From an uncultured Lachnospiraceae bacterium (GTDB taxonomy: Bacteria > Bacillota > Clostridia > Lachnospirales > Lachnospiraceae), in assembly GCA_910585295.1 (NCBI GenBank), contig CAJUDE010000043.1, positions 1 to 64,000 on the forward strand: a DNA stretch of 64,000 nt, written 5' to 3'. Positions 15,795 through 24,092 of this stretch are shown piece after piece. The translations under genes and the position numbers were made by a program. Below the pieces are notes generated by a model. That model was not told where the DNA came from. It was given only the letters and a program-made list of their open reading frames with translations, and made no database searches. Within the stretch, counting starts at the first letter, position 1; the number at the start of each line of letters is the position of its first letter.

Positions 15795-16235
15795 TTGAAA
15801 ATAGCAATTGGGAATGACCATGCGGCAACAGATATGAAGAGGGAGATTATCGAATTTGTAGAGGGGCTGGGGCATGAAACCATTAATTTTGGGACAGATG
15901 GCTATGAAAGCTGTGATTACCCGCTTTTTGGGGAAAAAGTGGGGCGGGCTGTGGCATCTGGGGAGGCAGACTGCGGAATTTTGATTTGCGGGACAGGGGT
16001 TGGGATTTCCCTGGCGGCAAATAAAGTGAAAGGGATTCGCTGCGGCGTATGCTCTGACACTACAACTGCCCATTTGATTAAAGAGCATAATAATGCCAAT
16101 ATTATTGCGTTCGGCACAAGGATTGTGGGCAGCGAGAAGGCAAAAGATATTGTGAGGGCATATCTGGAAGCGGAATTTTTGGGCGGCAGGCACCAGCAGA
16201 GGGTTGATATGATTATGGACATTGAAAGGCGGTAG
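15795..16235 (+). CDS. rpiB: Ribose-5-phosphate isomerase B
   Basis: Interconverts ribose 5-phosphate and ribulose 5-phosphate in the pentose phosphate pathway. The 146-residue product carries the RpiB marks GNDHAA (6-11, Asp8 and His9), the catalytic Cys65 in ICGTGVGISLAANK, and TTAHLIKEHNNANI with the ring-opening His. The start codon is TTG at 15795: AGGAGG at 15781-15786 is eight bases upstream, and family alignment begins here; an upstream GTG at 15762 would give an unrelated extension overlapping yqeG. RpiB relatives include sugar isomerases of the LacAB type, but this single short protein with Cys65 fits RpiB better. Confidence 0.92.
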   Translation: MKIAIGNDHAATDMKREIIEFVEGLGHETINFGTDGYESCDYPLFGEKVGRAVASGEADCGILICGTGVGISLAANKVKGIRCGVCSDTTTAHLIKEHNNANIIAFGTRIVGSEKAKDIVRAYLEAEFLGGRHQQRVDMIMDIERR

Positions 16236-16251
16236 GGCAGGAAAAAAAAGG

Positions 16252-16280
16252 TTGAAAAATCTGCTATTATAGTATAGAAT
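16252..16280 (+). promoter_or_regulatory. efp promoter
   Basis: TTGAAA (16252-16257), 17 bases, TAGAAT (16275-16280). Confidence 0.7.
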
Positions 16281-16334
16281 GTAGGAAGCACAAGGGCGGA
16301 TTGCGCCCAGATGTAATTTAAGGAGGAAACTCGA

Positions 16335-16892
16335 ATGATTTCAGCAGGAGATTTTAGAAACGGCATTACGATCGAATTAGATAATAATATTTTCCAGATT
16401 ATTGAATTTCAGCATGTAAAGCCAGGGAAAGGTGCAGCATTTGTCAGGACAAAGTTAAAAAATATTAAGAACGGCGGTATTGTGGAACGGACGTTCCGCC
16501 CCACTGAGAAATGCCCTCAGGCGCGCATTGACAGGGCGGACATGCAGTATTTGTATTCCGATGGGGATTTGTTCCATTTTATGGATGTTGAGTCTTATGA
16601 GCAAATCGCGTTGGATGCGGAGGCCATTGGAGATGCCTTGAAATTTGTCAAAGAGAATGAAATGGTGAAAATGTGTTCCCATAACGGAAGTGTGTTTGCC
16701 GTAGAACCGCCTTTGTTTGTGGAATTGAAGATTACAGAGACAGAGCCTGGCTTTAAAGGCGACACTGCAACAGGCGCGACCAAGCCGGCAGTTGTGGAGA
16801 CAGGGGCAACCGTGTATGTGCCGTTGTTTGTAGACCAGGAAGACACCATTAAAATTGACACAAGGACCGGCGAGTACCTTTCCAGGGTCTAG
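16335..16892 (+). CDS. efp: Elongation factor P
   Basis: Relieves ribosome stalling at polyproline stretches. The 185 residues hold the three beta-barrel domains of EF-P. The tip loop is KPGKGAAF with Lys32 at the site that is modified in many species; Pro30 in front of it differs from the PGxG-Lys context only slightly, and no epmA or epmB gene is nearby. The end TRTGEYLSRV is the conserved EF-P C-terminus. AGGAGG at 16321-16326 supports the ATG at 16335. It is transcribed from its own promoter and closed by the terminator at 16932. Confidence 0.97.
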   Translation: MISAGDFRNGITIELDNNIFQIIEFQHVKPGKGAAFVRTKLKNIKNGGIVERTFRPTEKCPQARIDRADMQYLYSDGDLFHFMDVESYEQIALDAEAIGDALKFVKENEMVKMCSHNGSVFAVEPPLFVELKITETEPGFKGDTATGATKPAVVETGATVYVPLFVDQEDTIKIDTRTGEYLSRV

Positions 16893-16931
16893 TGGAACAG
16901 CCAGCAGCTATGCTGCGAATAATATTTTATG

Positions 16932-16966
16932 CCCCGTCAGCGTTGCTGCGGGGTATTTGGCTTTTC
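16932..16966 (+). terminator. Terminator after efp
   Basis: CCCCG-T-CAGC (16932-16941) pairs with GCTG-CGGGG (16945-16953) and is followed by TATTTGGCTTTT. The same CCCCG...CGGGGTATTT design recurs at 112-138 and 36051-36080. It overlaps the last codons of the convergent araC-type gene. Confidence 0.7.
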
Positions 16967-17848
16967 AGAAAGCATTCGTATGGAGAGGGAATATTCTGAG
17001 GGGGTCATCCCCGTTAATTTCTTAAACTGCCGGGAAAAATAGTGGATGGAAGTATAGCCCAGTGAATCCGCAATTTGTGTAAAATTCATGTTTTGTTCCC
17101 GGATCATTTCTTTTGCCCGCGCAATTTTCATGCGGGAAAAATACTCAATGATGCCACAGCCGCATTTGTTGTGGAACAGCCGTTGGAGCTGGGAGGCGCC
17201 AATTAGGTTCTCACGGCAGATTTGGTCAATGGAAAGGGCCGAAGAGAGGCGAGCCTCCATGTAAGAGCGGATATGGAGGAAGGTTTCTTCATCCTGTTTT
17301 AACTTTATAGATTTAGTAAGCTGTTTGCCGACAGTCGGCATAGTGCCTTTCCGGTATAAAGAAATCAGGAAATGCTCCAGGGAAAGCTGTATCATTTGTT
17401 CTGCGCCGGGGCATTGCCTGGGGTTGCCAAAGAGTTGGCTGGTGTAGGGGTTATCCAATGGGGTCAGGAAGGCGTCCCCAGCTTCTGAGAGGATGGCGGC
17501 CAGGAGGCTGCGCTCCGTCTCTTCCAGGCGCAATATTTTATCTTCAAAAAATTGCATGGCGGGGGAATGGCATACAAAGGAAATGACCACAAGGTTGGGC
17601 GCAATGGAGCCATTGGTGGCTACCGAGTGGAATTGGCGGGGCTTGTGGAAAATAATGCTCCCTTTTTCCAGGGTGTAGCCATGGCTGCCGGCAGTGACCG
17701 TCACTTCCCCTTTATCCACGCAGAGGAACTCCCAGAAATCATGGGATTCCCCTTCAAATATGAAATCTTTCCCATATTCAAAATAATGTATTGTGACAAT
17801 TTGCGGGATATCAAATAATTTGGCAAGGGGGTATTTATAAAATTCCAT
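16937..17848 (-). CDS. AraC-family transcriptional regulator
   Basis: A 303-residue regulator with an N-terminal cupin-like sugar-sensing domain (FWEFLCVDKGEVTVTAGSHG, then KGSIIFHKPRQFHSV) and a C-terminal double helix-turn-helix from about residue 195 (LSIDQICRENLIGASQLQRLF and FTQIADSLGYTSIHYFSRQFK, TPSEY). The start has AAAGGAAC just upstream on the - strand. It is divergent from the sugar nucleotidyltransferase/kinase genes, and a pair of direct repeats lies in the shared gap, so it probably activates them in response to a hexosamine or related sugar. The ligand is not known. Confidence 0.9.
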   Translation of the reverse strand: MEFYKYPLAKLFDIPQIVTIHYFEYGKDFIFEGESHDFWEFLCVDKGEVTVTAGSHGYTLEKGSIIFHKPRQFHSVATNGSIAPNLVVISFVCHSPAMQFFEDKILRLEETERSLLAAILSEAGDAFLTPLDNPYTSQLFGNPRQCPGAEQMIQLSLEHFLISLYRKGTMPTVGKQLTKSIKLKQDEETFLHIRSYMEARLSSALSIDQICRENLIGASQLQRLFHNKCGCGIIEYFSRMKIARAKEMIREQNMNFTQIADSLGYTSIHYFSRQFKKLTGMTPSEYSLSIRMLSEKPNTPQQR

Positions 17849-17908
17849 AGAAGTTCCTTTCTGGCGTGTTGTAAAATAATAGAAAATCCTTCTCTATTTT
17901 AACATATA

Positions 17909-17963
17909 ATTGTGCAAAAAAGTAAAATTATTGTGCAAATACAGAATATTTTTTTTGTATTAT
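17909..17963 (+). promoter_or_regulatory. AraC-type operator and promoter of the sugar salvage genes
   Basis: Two exact direct repeats ATTGTGCAAA at 17909-17918 and 17930-17939, 21 bases (two helical turns) apart. A -10 box TATTAT lies at 17958-17963; the matching -35 position (17935-17940) is poor and is overlapped by the second repeat. That is the layout of an activator-dependent promoter. Confidence 0.6.
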
Positions 17964-18014
17964 CATGGAATGCATAGAGAAAGAAATCAGGTGGAATTCA
18001 GGAGGATTGGAATT

Positions 18015-18929
18015 ATGAAAAAACCAGCATTAGTGATTTTGGCAGCAGGCATGGGGAGCCGTTATGGCGGCCTGAAACAGATTGACCCAGTGGACCAGCA
18101 GGGGCATATTATCATTGATTTTTCCATTTATGACGCAATGGAAGCAGGGTTTGAAAAAGTTGTATTTATTATTAAGAAAGCCAACGAGGAAGCATTTAAA
18201 GAGAGTATTGGCAACCGGGTCTCTGAAAAAATGCAGGTAGAATACGTGTACCAGGAATTGGATAAGCTCCCTTCGGGGCATCGGGTGCCAGAAGGCAGGG
18301 AAAAGCCGTTTGGCACAGGCCATGCCATTCTGTGCTGTAAGGAAGTGCTGGATGGGCCTTTTGCAGTAATTAACGCAGACGATTATTATGGGAAGCATGC
18401 CTATAAAGAAATTTATGGCTACCTTACCAGCCATCAGGACGATGGGAAATACCGTTATGCCATGGTTGGGTATGATTTAAAAAATACGCTGACCGAGCAT
18501 GGGCATGTTGCAAGGGGGATCTGTGAGACAGATGGGGAAGGGTTTTTGGCAAAAATCTGCGAGCGCACCCATATTGAAAAACGAGGGGACCAGGCTGTGT
18601 ACACGGAAGATGGCGGCGCAACCTGGACGGAAATTCCAATGGACAGCACAGTCTCTATGAATATCTGGGGATTTTCTGAAAGTGTTTTAAAAGAGTTAGA
18701 AACTGGGTTTGAGGCATTCCTGAAAGAAGAACTGCCAGCGAACCCGTTAAAGGCAGAGTACTATTTGCCTATGGCGGTGGATAAGATGCTGCAGGAAGGC
18801 AAGGCAAGCGTGCAAGTGCTGAATTCCCGTGACAAATGGTTCGGCGTTACTTATAAGGAAGATAAACAAGCTGTGGTGGAAGCCCTTGCAGGGCTGAAAA
18901 GCCAAGGGTTGTACCCAGAAGAGTTTTAA
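18015..18929 (+). CDS. Sugar-1-phosphate nucleotidyltransferase
   Basis: A 304-residue NTP transferase that would join a sugar 1-phosphate to a nucleotide to give an NDP-sugar. The signature LAAGMGSRYGGLKQ is at 9-22, and INADDYYG with the metal-binding Asp is near 119. The start at 18015 follows GGAGG at 18001-18005; in-frame extension to 17910 would cross the promoter. Next come a NahK-like kinase (30 bases later) and galE. In bifidobacteria the corresponding place is filled by lnpC in the lacto-N-biose/galacto-N-biose pathway, so a UDP-GlcNAc/GalNAc or UDP-hexose product is likely. Which sugar it prefers cannot be read. Confidence 0.85.
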   Translation: MKKPALVILAAGMGSRYGGLKQIDPVDQQGHIIIDFSIYDAMEAGFEKVVFIIKKANEEAFKESIGNRVSEKMQVEYVYQELDKLPSGHRVPEGREKPFGTGHAILCCKEVLDGPFAVINADDYYGKHAYKEIYGYLTSHQDDGKYRYAMVGYDLKNTLTEHGHVARGICETDGEGFLAKICERTHIEKRGDQAVYTEDGGATWTEIPMDSTVSMNIWGFSESVLKELETGFEAFLKEELPANPLKAEYYLPMAVDKMLQEGKASVQVLNSRDKWFGVTYKEDKQAVVEALAGLKSQGLYPEEF

Positions 18930-18959
18930 GGTTGTTTGGAAGGGACAGAAGGAGAAGAT

Positions 18960-20063
18960 ATGGAAGAAAAGGAGATGCTAGGGCTGGCAGAGAAGGCAGC
19001 CCAGCAATTTGAACTGGCAGGGGAAGCAAAAAGCATACGCCCTTATGGAAGTGGGCATATTAATGATACATTCCTGGTAGAGGGGGAGAGGGGCTATATC
19101 CTGCAGAGGATGAACCGCAGCATATTTACAAGCCCAGAGGAAGTAATGGAAAATATCGTGGGCGTGACCACGTTCTTAAAGGATAAGATTGCAAGTGCAG
19201 GGGGGGATGTGCTGCGGGAAACGCTGACTGTCATCCCCACCAAAGAGAATCTTCCTTTTTACCTGGACGCACAGGGGGAATACTGGCGGATGTATTATTT
19301 GATTGAGGGCGCGGTGAGCTATGACCGGGTGGAGCATGAGAAGGATTTCTATGAAAGCGCCCTGGCATTTGGCAATTTCCAGCAGTTGCTGTCAGATTAT
19401 CCAGCGGCCACCCTCCATGAGACAATCCCTGGGTTCCACGACACGAAGGCAAGGTACGAGGTGTTTTTGAAGGCAGTGGAAGAGGACGCCTGCGGCAGGG
19501 CAAAATATGCAGCAGAAGAAATTGAGTTTTTCCGTTCACGCAAAGAGACGGCATGCGTGCTTGGGGAGTTGCTGGCGGCAGGAAAAATGCCTTTGCGGGT
19601 GACCCATAATGACACGAAGCTGAACAATATTATGGTGGACCAAGAAACTGGAAAAGGGATTTGCGTGATTGACCTTGACACAGTGATGCCTGGGCTTGCA
19701 GTGAATGATTTTGGGGATGCCATCCGCTTTGGCGCAAGCACAGGGGAAGAGGATGAAACAGATTTGTCAAAGGTAAGCTGTGACTTGCGGTTGTTCCGTA
19801 TTTATACAGAAGGCTTCCTCAAAGGATGCAATGGGAATTTAACAGATATGGAAATTGCCATGCTCCCTATGGGGGCAAAGGTTATGACATATGAAAATGG
19901 CATCCGTTTTCTGACCGATTTCCTAAAAGGGGATGTTTATTTTAAAATCCATCGGGAGAACCATAACCTGGACCGCTGCCGTACCCAAATGAAGCTGGTG
20001 GCGGACATGGAGGAAAAGTGGGGGGAATTGGAGAAAATTGTCCAGTCCTGTGCAAAACAATAG
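18960..20063 (+). CDS. N-acetylhexosamine 1-kinase-like phosphotransferase
   Basis: A 367-residue kinase of the aminoglycoside phosphotransferase fold, most like NahK (LnpB), which phosphorylates GlcNAc or GalNAc at C1 with ATP. Evidence: SIRPYGSGHINDTFLVE at the N-terminal nucleotide lobe, ILQRMNRSIFTSPEEVMENI, the catalytic loop VTHNDTKLNNIMVD (Asp near 218), and the metal-binding CVIDLDTVMPG near 236. AGAAGGAG precedes the ATG at 18960; a TTG at 18936 is in frame but lacks a ribosome site. Together with the nucleotidyltransferase before it, it makes a two-step route from free hexosamine to a UDP-sugar. Confidence 0.85.
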   Translation: MEEKEMLGLAEKAAQQFELAGEAKSIRPYGSGHINDTFLVEGERGYILQRMNRSIFTSPEEVMENIVGVTTFLKDKIASAGGDVLRETLTVIPTKENLPFYLDAQGEYWRMYYLIEGAVSYDRVEHEKDFYESALAFGNFQQLLSDYPAATLHETIPGFHDTKARYEVFLKAVEEDACGRAKYAAEEIEFFRSRKETACVLGELLAAGKMPLRVTHNDTKLNNIMVDQETGKGICVIDLDTVMPGLAVNDFGDAIRFGASTGEEDETDLSKVSCDLRLFRIYTEGFLKGCNGNLTDMEIAMLPMGAKVMTYENGIRFLTDFLKGDVYFKIHRENHNLDRCRTQMKLVADMEEKWGELEKIVQSCAKQ

Positions 20064-20099
20064 TATTTTTGTGGCTCTGGCGCCAAAGGGTAGCTTAGG

Positions 20100-20129
20100 G
20101 CTGCCAGTAAAATGGGGCAGCGGTTTTTT
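20100..20129 (+). terminator. Terminator after the kinase gene
   Basis: GCTGCC (20100-20105) and GGCAGC (20116-20121) followed by GGTTTTTT. A wider pair of arms CTGGCGCCAAA (20077-20087) / TTTGGCGCCAG (20127-20137) encloses it and overlaps the T run, so two folds compete. Confidence 0.65.
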
Positions 20130-20150
20130 GGCGCCAGGTCTTTGTTTTAA

Positions 20151-20213
20151 ATTTTACTAAAATAATAGTAAAATAAAAATAGTATTTACTAAACCATGGG
20201 AATGTGCTATACT
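20151..20213 (+). promoter_or_regulatory. galE promoter with repeated operator-like sites
   Basis: Promoter TTTACT (20185-20190), 17 bases, TATACT (20208-20213). Upstream is the palindrome ATTTTACT-N8-AGTAAAAT (20151-20174), and the -35 box lies inside another small palindrome AGTATTTACT (20181-20190). TTTACTAAA occurs twice, 32 bases apart. A repressor or activator site is likely, identity unknown. Confidence 0.6.
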
Positions 20214-20306
20214 GTCCCTGAAGGAGAGGCTCTGGGTGCAGTTCCTTTCTGGCTTTGGCAGTGACACACATGTAATGTGCGCAAATTATGATAGGAGGTA
20301 AGAATT

Positions 20307-21323
20307 ATGGCAATTTTGGTAACAGGCGGGGCAGGTTATATTGGAAGCCACACATGCATTGAATTAATCCATGCAGGGTACGATGTGGTAGTGGTAGATA
20401 ACCTGGTGAATTCCAGTGAAGAGGCAGTCAAAAGGGTAGAAAAAATTACTGGCGCAAAGGTGCCGTTTTATCAGGTGGATATCCTGGATGCGTCGGCATT
20501 GGGGGAAGTATTTGACAAAGAGAACATTGACAGCGTGATCCATTTTGCAGGTTTGAAAGCAGTAGGCGAGTCTGTGCAGAAGCCTTTGGAATATTATCAT
20601 AACAACATTACTGGGACATTGATTTTGTGCGACGTAATGCGCAGCCATGGAGTGAAAAACATAATTTTCTCCTCCTCCGCAACGGTGTATGGCGACCCTG
20701 CCATTATCCCAATCACAGAGGAATGCCCCAAAGGCCAGATTACTAATCCTTATGGGCAGACTAAGGGCATGCTTGAGCAGATATTGACGGATTTCCATGT
20801 GGCAGACCCAGAGTGGAATGTGGTATTGCTCCGCTATTTCAACCCAATTGGCGCCCATGAGAGCGGGACGATTGGCGAGGACCCGAAGGGGATCCCAAAT
20901 AACCTGGTTCCTTATATCGCCCAGGTAGCAGTAGGCAAACTGAAATGCCTTGGCGTGTTTGGGGATGATTACGATACCCCGGACGGGACAGGCGTGCGCG
21001 ATTACATCCATGTGGTTGACCTGGCAAAAGGGCATGTAAAGGCGCTTAAGAAAATTGAAGATAAATCTGGCGTAACCATATATAACTTGGGGACTGGGAA
21101 TGGCTACAGTGTTTTGGATGTGGTGAAAGCATATGAAAAGGCTTGCGGGAAGCCAATCCCATATGAAATTAAACCAAGAAGGGCTGGGGACATTGCAACC
21201 TGTTATGCAGACGCTTCCAAAGCAAAAGAAGAGTTAGGATGGGAGGCAGAATTTGGCATTGACAGGATGTGCGAAGATTCCTGGAGGTGGCAAAGCATGA
21301 ACCCAGATGGGTACCGCAGCTAA
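20307..21323 (+). CDS. galE: UDP-glucose 4-epimerase
   Basis: Interconverts UDP-glucose and UDP-galactose (often also the N-acetyl forms). The 338-residue product is a short-chain dehydrogenase-like enzyme: NAD loop GGAGYIGSHT (7-16), SSATVYG, catalytic YGQTK (149-153) and the substrate-site segment LRYFNPIGAHESG. GAGG at 20293-20298 supports the ATG. It has its own regulated promoter but lies next to the hexosamine kinase and nucleotidyltransferase, matching the lnpD position of the bifidobacterial pathway. No galK or galT is in the window. Confidence 0.95.
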   Translation: MAILVTGGAGYIGSHTCIELIHAGYDVVVVDNLVNSSEEAVKRVEKITGAKVPFYQVDILDASALGEVFDKENIDSVIHFAGLKAVGESVQKPLEYYHNNITGTLILCDVMRSHGVKNIIFSSSATVYGDPAIIPITEECPKGQITNPYGQTKGMLEQILTDFHVADPEWNVVLLRYFNPIGAHESGTIGEDPKGIPNNLVPYIAQVAVGKLKCLGVFGDDYDTPDGTGVRDYIHVVDLAKGHVKALKKIEDKSGVTIYNLGTGNGYSVLDVVKAYEKACGKPIPYEIKPRRAGDIATCYADASKAKEELGWEAEFGIDRMCEDSWRWQSMNPDGYRS

Positions 21324-21343
21324 TATAGGATAAGTTTGTAAAG

Positions 21344-21389
21344 AATAAGGCAGAACCTTGCAGCGCAGGGCCCTGCCTTATTTTATCTA
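21344..21389 (+). terminator. Terminator after galE
   Basis: AATAAGGCAG (21344-21353) and CTGCCTTATT (21373-21382) form a 10-base stem followed by TTATCTAT. It may work in both directions between the convergent genes. Confidence 0.65.
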
Positions 21390-21433
21390 TAGGAAATACC
21401 TTGTCACGTTAAAGCGTGAAAATGCCTTCCTAG
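21388..21433 (-). repeat. Diverged short relative of the 54-bp repeat
   Basis: TATAGGAAATACC (21388-21400) equals the complement of one end of the 14161 element; a GTTAAAG core and a final TTCCTAG follow. About 46 bases, with inner deletions relative to the 54-base copies. Confidence 0.5.
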
Positions 21434-21459
21434 TATGCTTGGCGCTTTGGGAGGGGCTT

Positions 21460-22641
21460 TTATAAAACCCTTCCAGCGGCGACCAGCTTGCGCCGCTGTT
21501 CTGCATAACGCCTTGCCGTCTCTTTGGTCTGCGGGTCGCTGGCGTATTTTTTTAACGTCTCCCGGTCTACTTTGAGGCGCAGGTCCATTGTTTTCATTAC
21601 GTCTGTAATATGCATGGTTTTCTGGAACCGGGCGTCTGCAAAATCAATGCGCTGGTTGTCAGAGAATAAAATAACAACGGGCTGAGCATAGTTTTTCTGG
21701 TTTTCTTCTATCACAATGCCTTTTTGCCCATTGGCAAAATCCACACAGCAGCCGCCTGGCAGGATATGGATGCATTGGGTAAGGGCGGTGACAAACGGCG
21801 CTGGATAATAATCGGGATGCTCCCGAAGGAAACGCACCGCCCGGATTTCAGACACTGGCTCCCGGTCCAGGTTCATGGATGTCAGCTCATCAAACATGCT
21901 TGCCACATGGAGTACATGGGTGCCGTTTTTCCAGCGGACATTTTTGGGGAGCGGGACATTGACATTGTGTTCAAGCCGTGCCATCTGCCCTACAACCTGG
22001 AGGGTGAGTTCCGGCAATTTATAGTCATTGTAATCTGGGTGGAGCATTTGATAGCCTTTTTCCAGATACCCACGGATTAACCGGCGTTCATCTGGGGATA
22101 AAAGGCGCTCCCCTTTTTCAAGGACTTCATCTGGCACCATTAAAAGCCCTGCGTCATGCAGGAGCGCGGCGCATACAATGGCGAGCTGCTCTGCGTAAGG
22201 GTAATGGAGCTTGTGGACAATCATTGCAGACAAAATTGCCGTGTTCAGGCTGTGTTTATATACATAGTCCCCATTGCTGCGGAGATTTCGGATAAAGTTG
22301 GCCTTGTGGTCCAGTGAGCCGAAATTCCTAAGGATTGTCTGGGCGAGGGGCATAATGTTCTGCGGCGCCATGCTGTTTGTGAGCAGGGTCAGGTCATCTT
22401 TCAGCCGGAACGTGGACACTGTGAGGAAGCGTTCCATCTCAATGTCTTCTTGGCTGAGGGGAGGCACTGGCTCTGCCGGTTCCAGGATATAAACGCCCCA
22501 TAGGCCGAAATTCTCTATGCTTGCAATTCCCTGGCGGGTAAGCCGGGTATCACGTTCAAACAGCATAACCCCTTTTTTATTGTAAATGGGCCGGGCAAGG
22601 CGCATGCCGGGTTTTAATTGGCTTATTTTTTTGTATTGCAC
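21460..22641 (-). CDS. HD-GYP-like protein with degenerate active site
   Basis: A 393-residue protein of the HD-domain phosphohydrolase family. The N-terminal 60 residues (ISQLKPGMRLARPIYNKKG) are the usual leader domain of clostridial HD-GYP proteins. The HD core has H130 (YVYKHSLNTAILS) and H162-D163 in ALLHDAGLLMVPDEV. The canonical HDIGK is HDAGL, so the Lys is lost, and neither the HHE nor the DGxGYP motif is present (QMARLEHNVNVP stands at that place). HVASMFDELTS keeps the later Asp. Cyclic-di-GMP hydrolysis is therefore doubtful; a binding or changed-substrate role is possible. It is convergent with galE and divergent from the cell wall hydrolase. Confidence 0.8.
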   Translation of the reverse strand: MQYKKISQLKPGMRLARPIYNKKGVMLFERDTRLTRQGIASIENFGLWGVYILEPAEPVPPLSQEDIEMERFLTVSTFRLKDDLTLLTNSMAPQNIMPLAQTILRNFGSLDHKANFIRNLRSNGDYVYKHSLNTAILSAMIVHKLHYPYAEQLAIVCAALLHDAGLLMVPDEVLEKGERLLSPDERRLIRGYLEKGYQMLHPDYNDYKLPELTLQVVGQMARLEHNVNVPLPKNVRWKNGTHVLHVASMFDELTSMNLDREPVSEIRAVRFLREHPDYYPAPFVTALTQCIHILPGGCCVDFANGQKGIVIEENQKNYAQPVVILFSDNQRIDFADARFQKTMHITDVMKTMDLRLKVDRETLKKYASDPQTKETARRYAEQRRKLVAAGRVL

Positions 22642-22767
22642 GAAAACACCTCCGAATCAAATATGGCAACTGATGCACAAGTACACTTACCATATTATAT
22701 CGGATAAAAACAGTAATTGGGAAAGGCTGCCAGGAAATAAAAATATTCTGGTAATTTATGCTGGGAA

Positions 22768-22796
22768 TTGCTTTGTGGACAACTGTGTGATAAAAT
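22768..22796 (+). promoter_or_regulatory. Promoter of the cell wall hydrolase gene
   Basis: TTGCTT (22768-22773), 17 bases ending in TGA, TAAAAT (22791-22796). A start near 22803 leaves a short leader before the GGAGGG ribosome site. Confidence 0.55.
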
Positions 22797-22839
22797 TTGA
22801 TCAAACATTTGCAGTTGTGCATTGCAGGAGGGTGGAATC

Positions 22840-24063
22840 ATGAAGAGAATGTGGAAAAGCCTGGCATTGGCTCTGGTTTTGTGCGGTTTGTCCAGTATGG
22901 CAGTTTCTGCAACTCAGGGGAAAATTGATGAAGTGCAGGAAGGGATAGAGGATTTAGAGCAGCAGAGGGAGCAGGCAAAAGAAGAAGCCAGCCAACTGTC
23001 CAATGAAGCGGACAGCTTAGAGGGGGACTTAAAAGAATTCAATAATAGCCTGGCGGTTGTGATTGCAGAGCTGAATGAGACGGAGCGCCAGTTGAATAGC
23101 ACCAGGGACAATTTAGAGGACACAAGGAAAGACTTAAAGGCAGCGAAGAAAAGAGAGAAAGAACAGTACGCCTCTATGAAAAAACGCATCCAGTTTTTGT
23201 ATGAGATGGATACGGAAGGGATGCTGGAGGTGCTGCTGAGCGCAGAGAATTTTGCAGATTTCCTAAGTAAAGGGGAATATATTATAAGCATCCATAATTA
23301 TGACCGGAAAATGCTAGAGGAATACCGGGAGACCAAAAATGAGATAGCCGGAAAGGAAAAGAAGCTGGAAGAGGACGAGGCTTTGCTGGCGGACTTACAG
23401 GACCATCAAGAGGCTAAGAAGCAGGAATTGGCAGTCTTAGTGGACAGCACGTCAGAGAAGCTTGGCGCCGCAAAGAAACAGCTTGCGGCGGCTCAGGCGG
23501 ATGTGCAGGCCTATGAGGCAGAAATAGAGCGGCAGAAAGCCTATGAGGCAGAGCTGGAGAAGCAGAAAGCAGCAGAGGACGCTAAAAGGATGGAAGAAAT
23601 CAAGCGCCAGGAAGAAGAGATGCGCCAGCAGAAGGCAAATGCCAAAAAAGAGCAGGCGGCAGGGGAGGGCGCTTCAAACGTCGGCAATTCTGGCGGCGGC
23701 GCAAGTTCCGGCGGGAGTCCCCAAAGCAGCGGGTCAGACTCAGCGATGCTTGCGGCAATCATACAGTGCGAGGCAGGGGGTGAAAGCTACGAAGGGAAGC
23801 TGGCGGTTGGGAGCGTGGTCTTGAATAGGGTCAGCAGTTCCCATTTCCCTAACACAATTGCCGGGGTCATTTACCAGGGCGGGCAGTTCTCGCCTGTGGC
23901 AAGCGGCAGGTTTGCGTCCGTGCTGGCAGCCGGGGCGAACGCAAGCTGCAGGCAGGCGGCAGGGGAGGTGCTTAACGGGAATATTACGATTGGCGCCCTG
24001 TATTTTAGGCGCAACGACGGGTCCATCCCAGGGACAGTGATAGGCAACCATGTTTTTTATTAA
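22840..24063 (+). CDS. Secreted coiled-coil cell wall hydrolase (SleB-type)
   Basis: A 407-residue exported protein. Signal peptide 1-23 (Lys-Arg start, hydrophobic ALALVLCGLSS, cleavage after VSA). A long coiled coil of PcsB/CwlO type spans about 30-265 (repeated Glu/Lys/Gln heptads). A Gly/Ser/Asn linker follows at about 275-305. The last 105 residues are a hydrolase_2 (SleB) domain: AIIQCEAGGESYEGKLAVGSVVLNRV with the likely catalytic Glu, and NITIGALYFRRND at the end. SleB domains cleave peptidoglycan. The coiled coil suggests control by FtsEX-like partners, as in PcsB, though no ftsEX is nearby. The ATG at 22840 has GGAGGGTGG upstream. Confidence 0.88.
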   Translation: MKRMWKSLALALVLCGLSSMAVSATQGKIDEVQEGIEDLEQQREQAKEEASQLSNEADSLEGDLKEFNNSLAVVIAELNETERQLNSTRDNLEDTRKDLKAAKKREKEQYASMKKRIQFLYEMDTEGMLEVLLSAENFADFLSKGEYIISIHNYDRKMLEEYRETKNEIAGKEKKLEEDEALLADLQDHQEAKKQELAVLVDSTSEKLGAAKKQLAAAQADVQAYEAEIERQKAYEAELEKQKAAEDAKRMEEIKRQEEEMRQQKANAKKEQAAGEGASNVGNSGGGASSGGSPQSSGSDSAMLAAIIQCEAGGESYEGKLAVGSVVLNRVSSSHFPNTIAGVIYQGGQFSPVASGRFASVLAAGANASCRQAAGEVLNGNITIGALYFRRNDGSIPGTVIGNHVFY

Positions 24064-24092
24064 TACATAAGGAAGCGCATGGAAAAAGGAAA

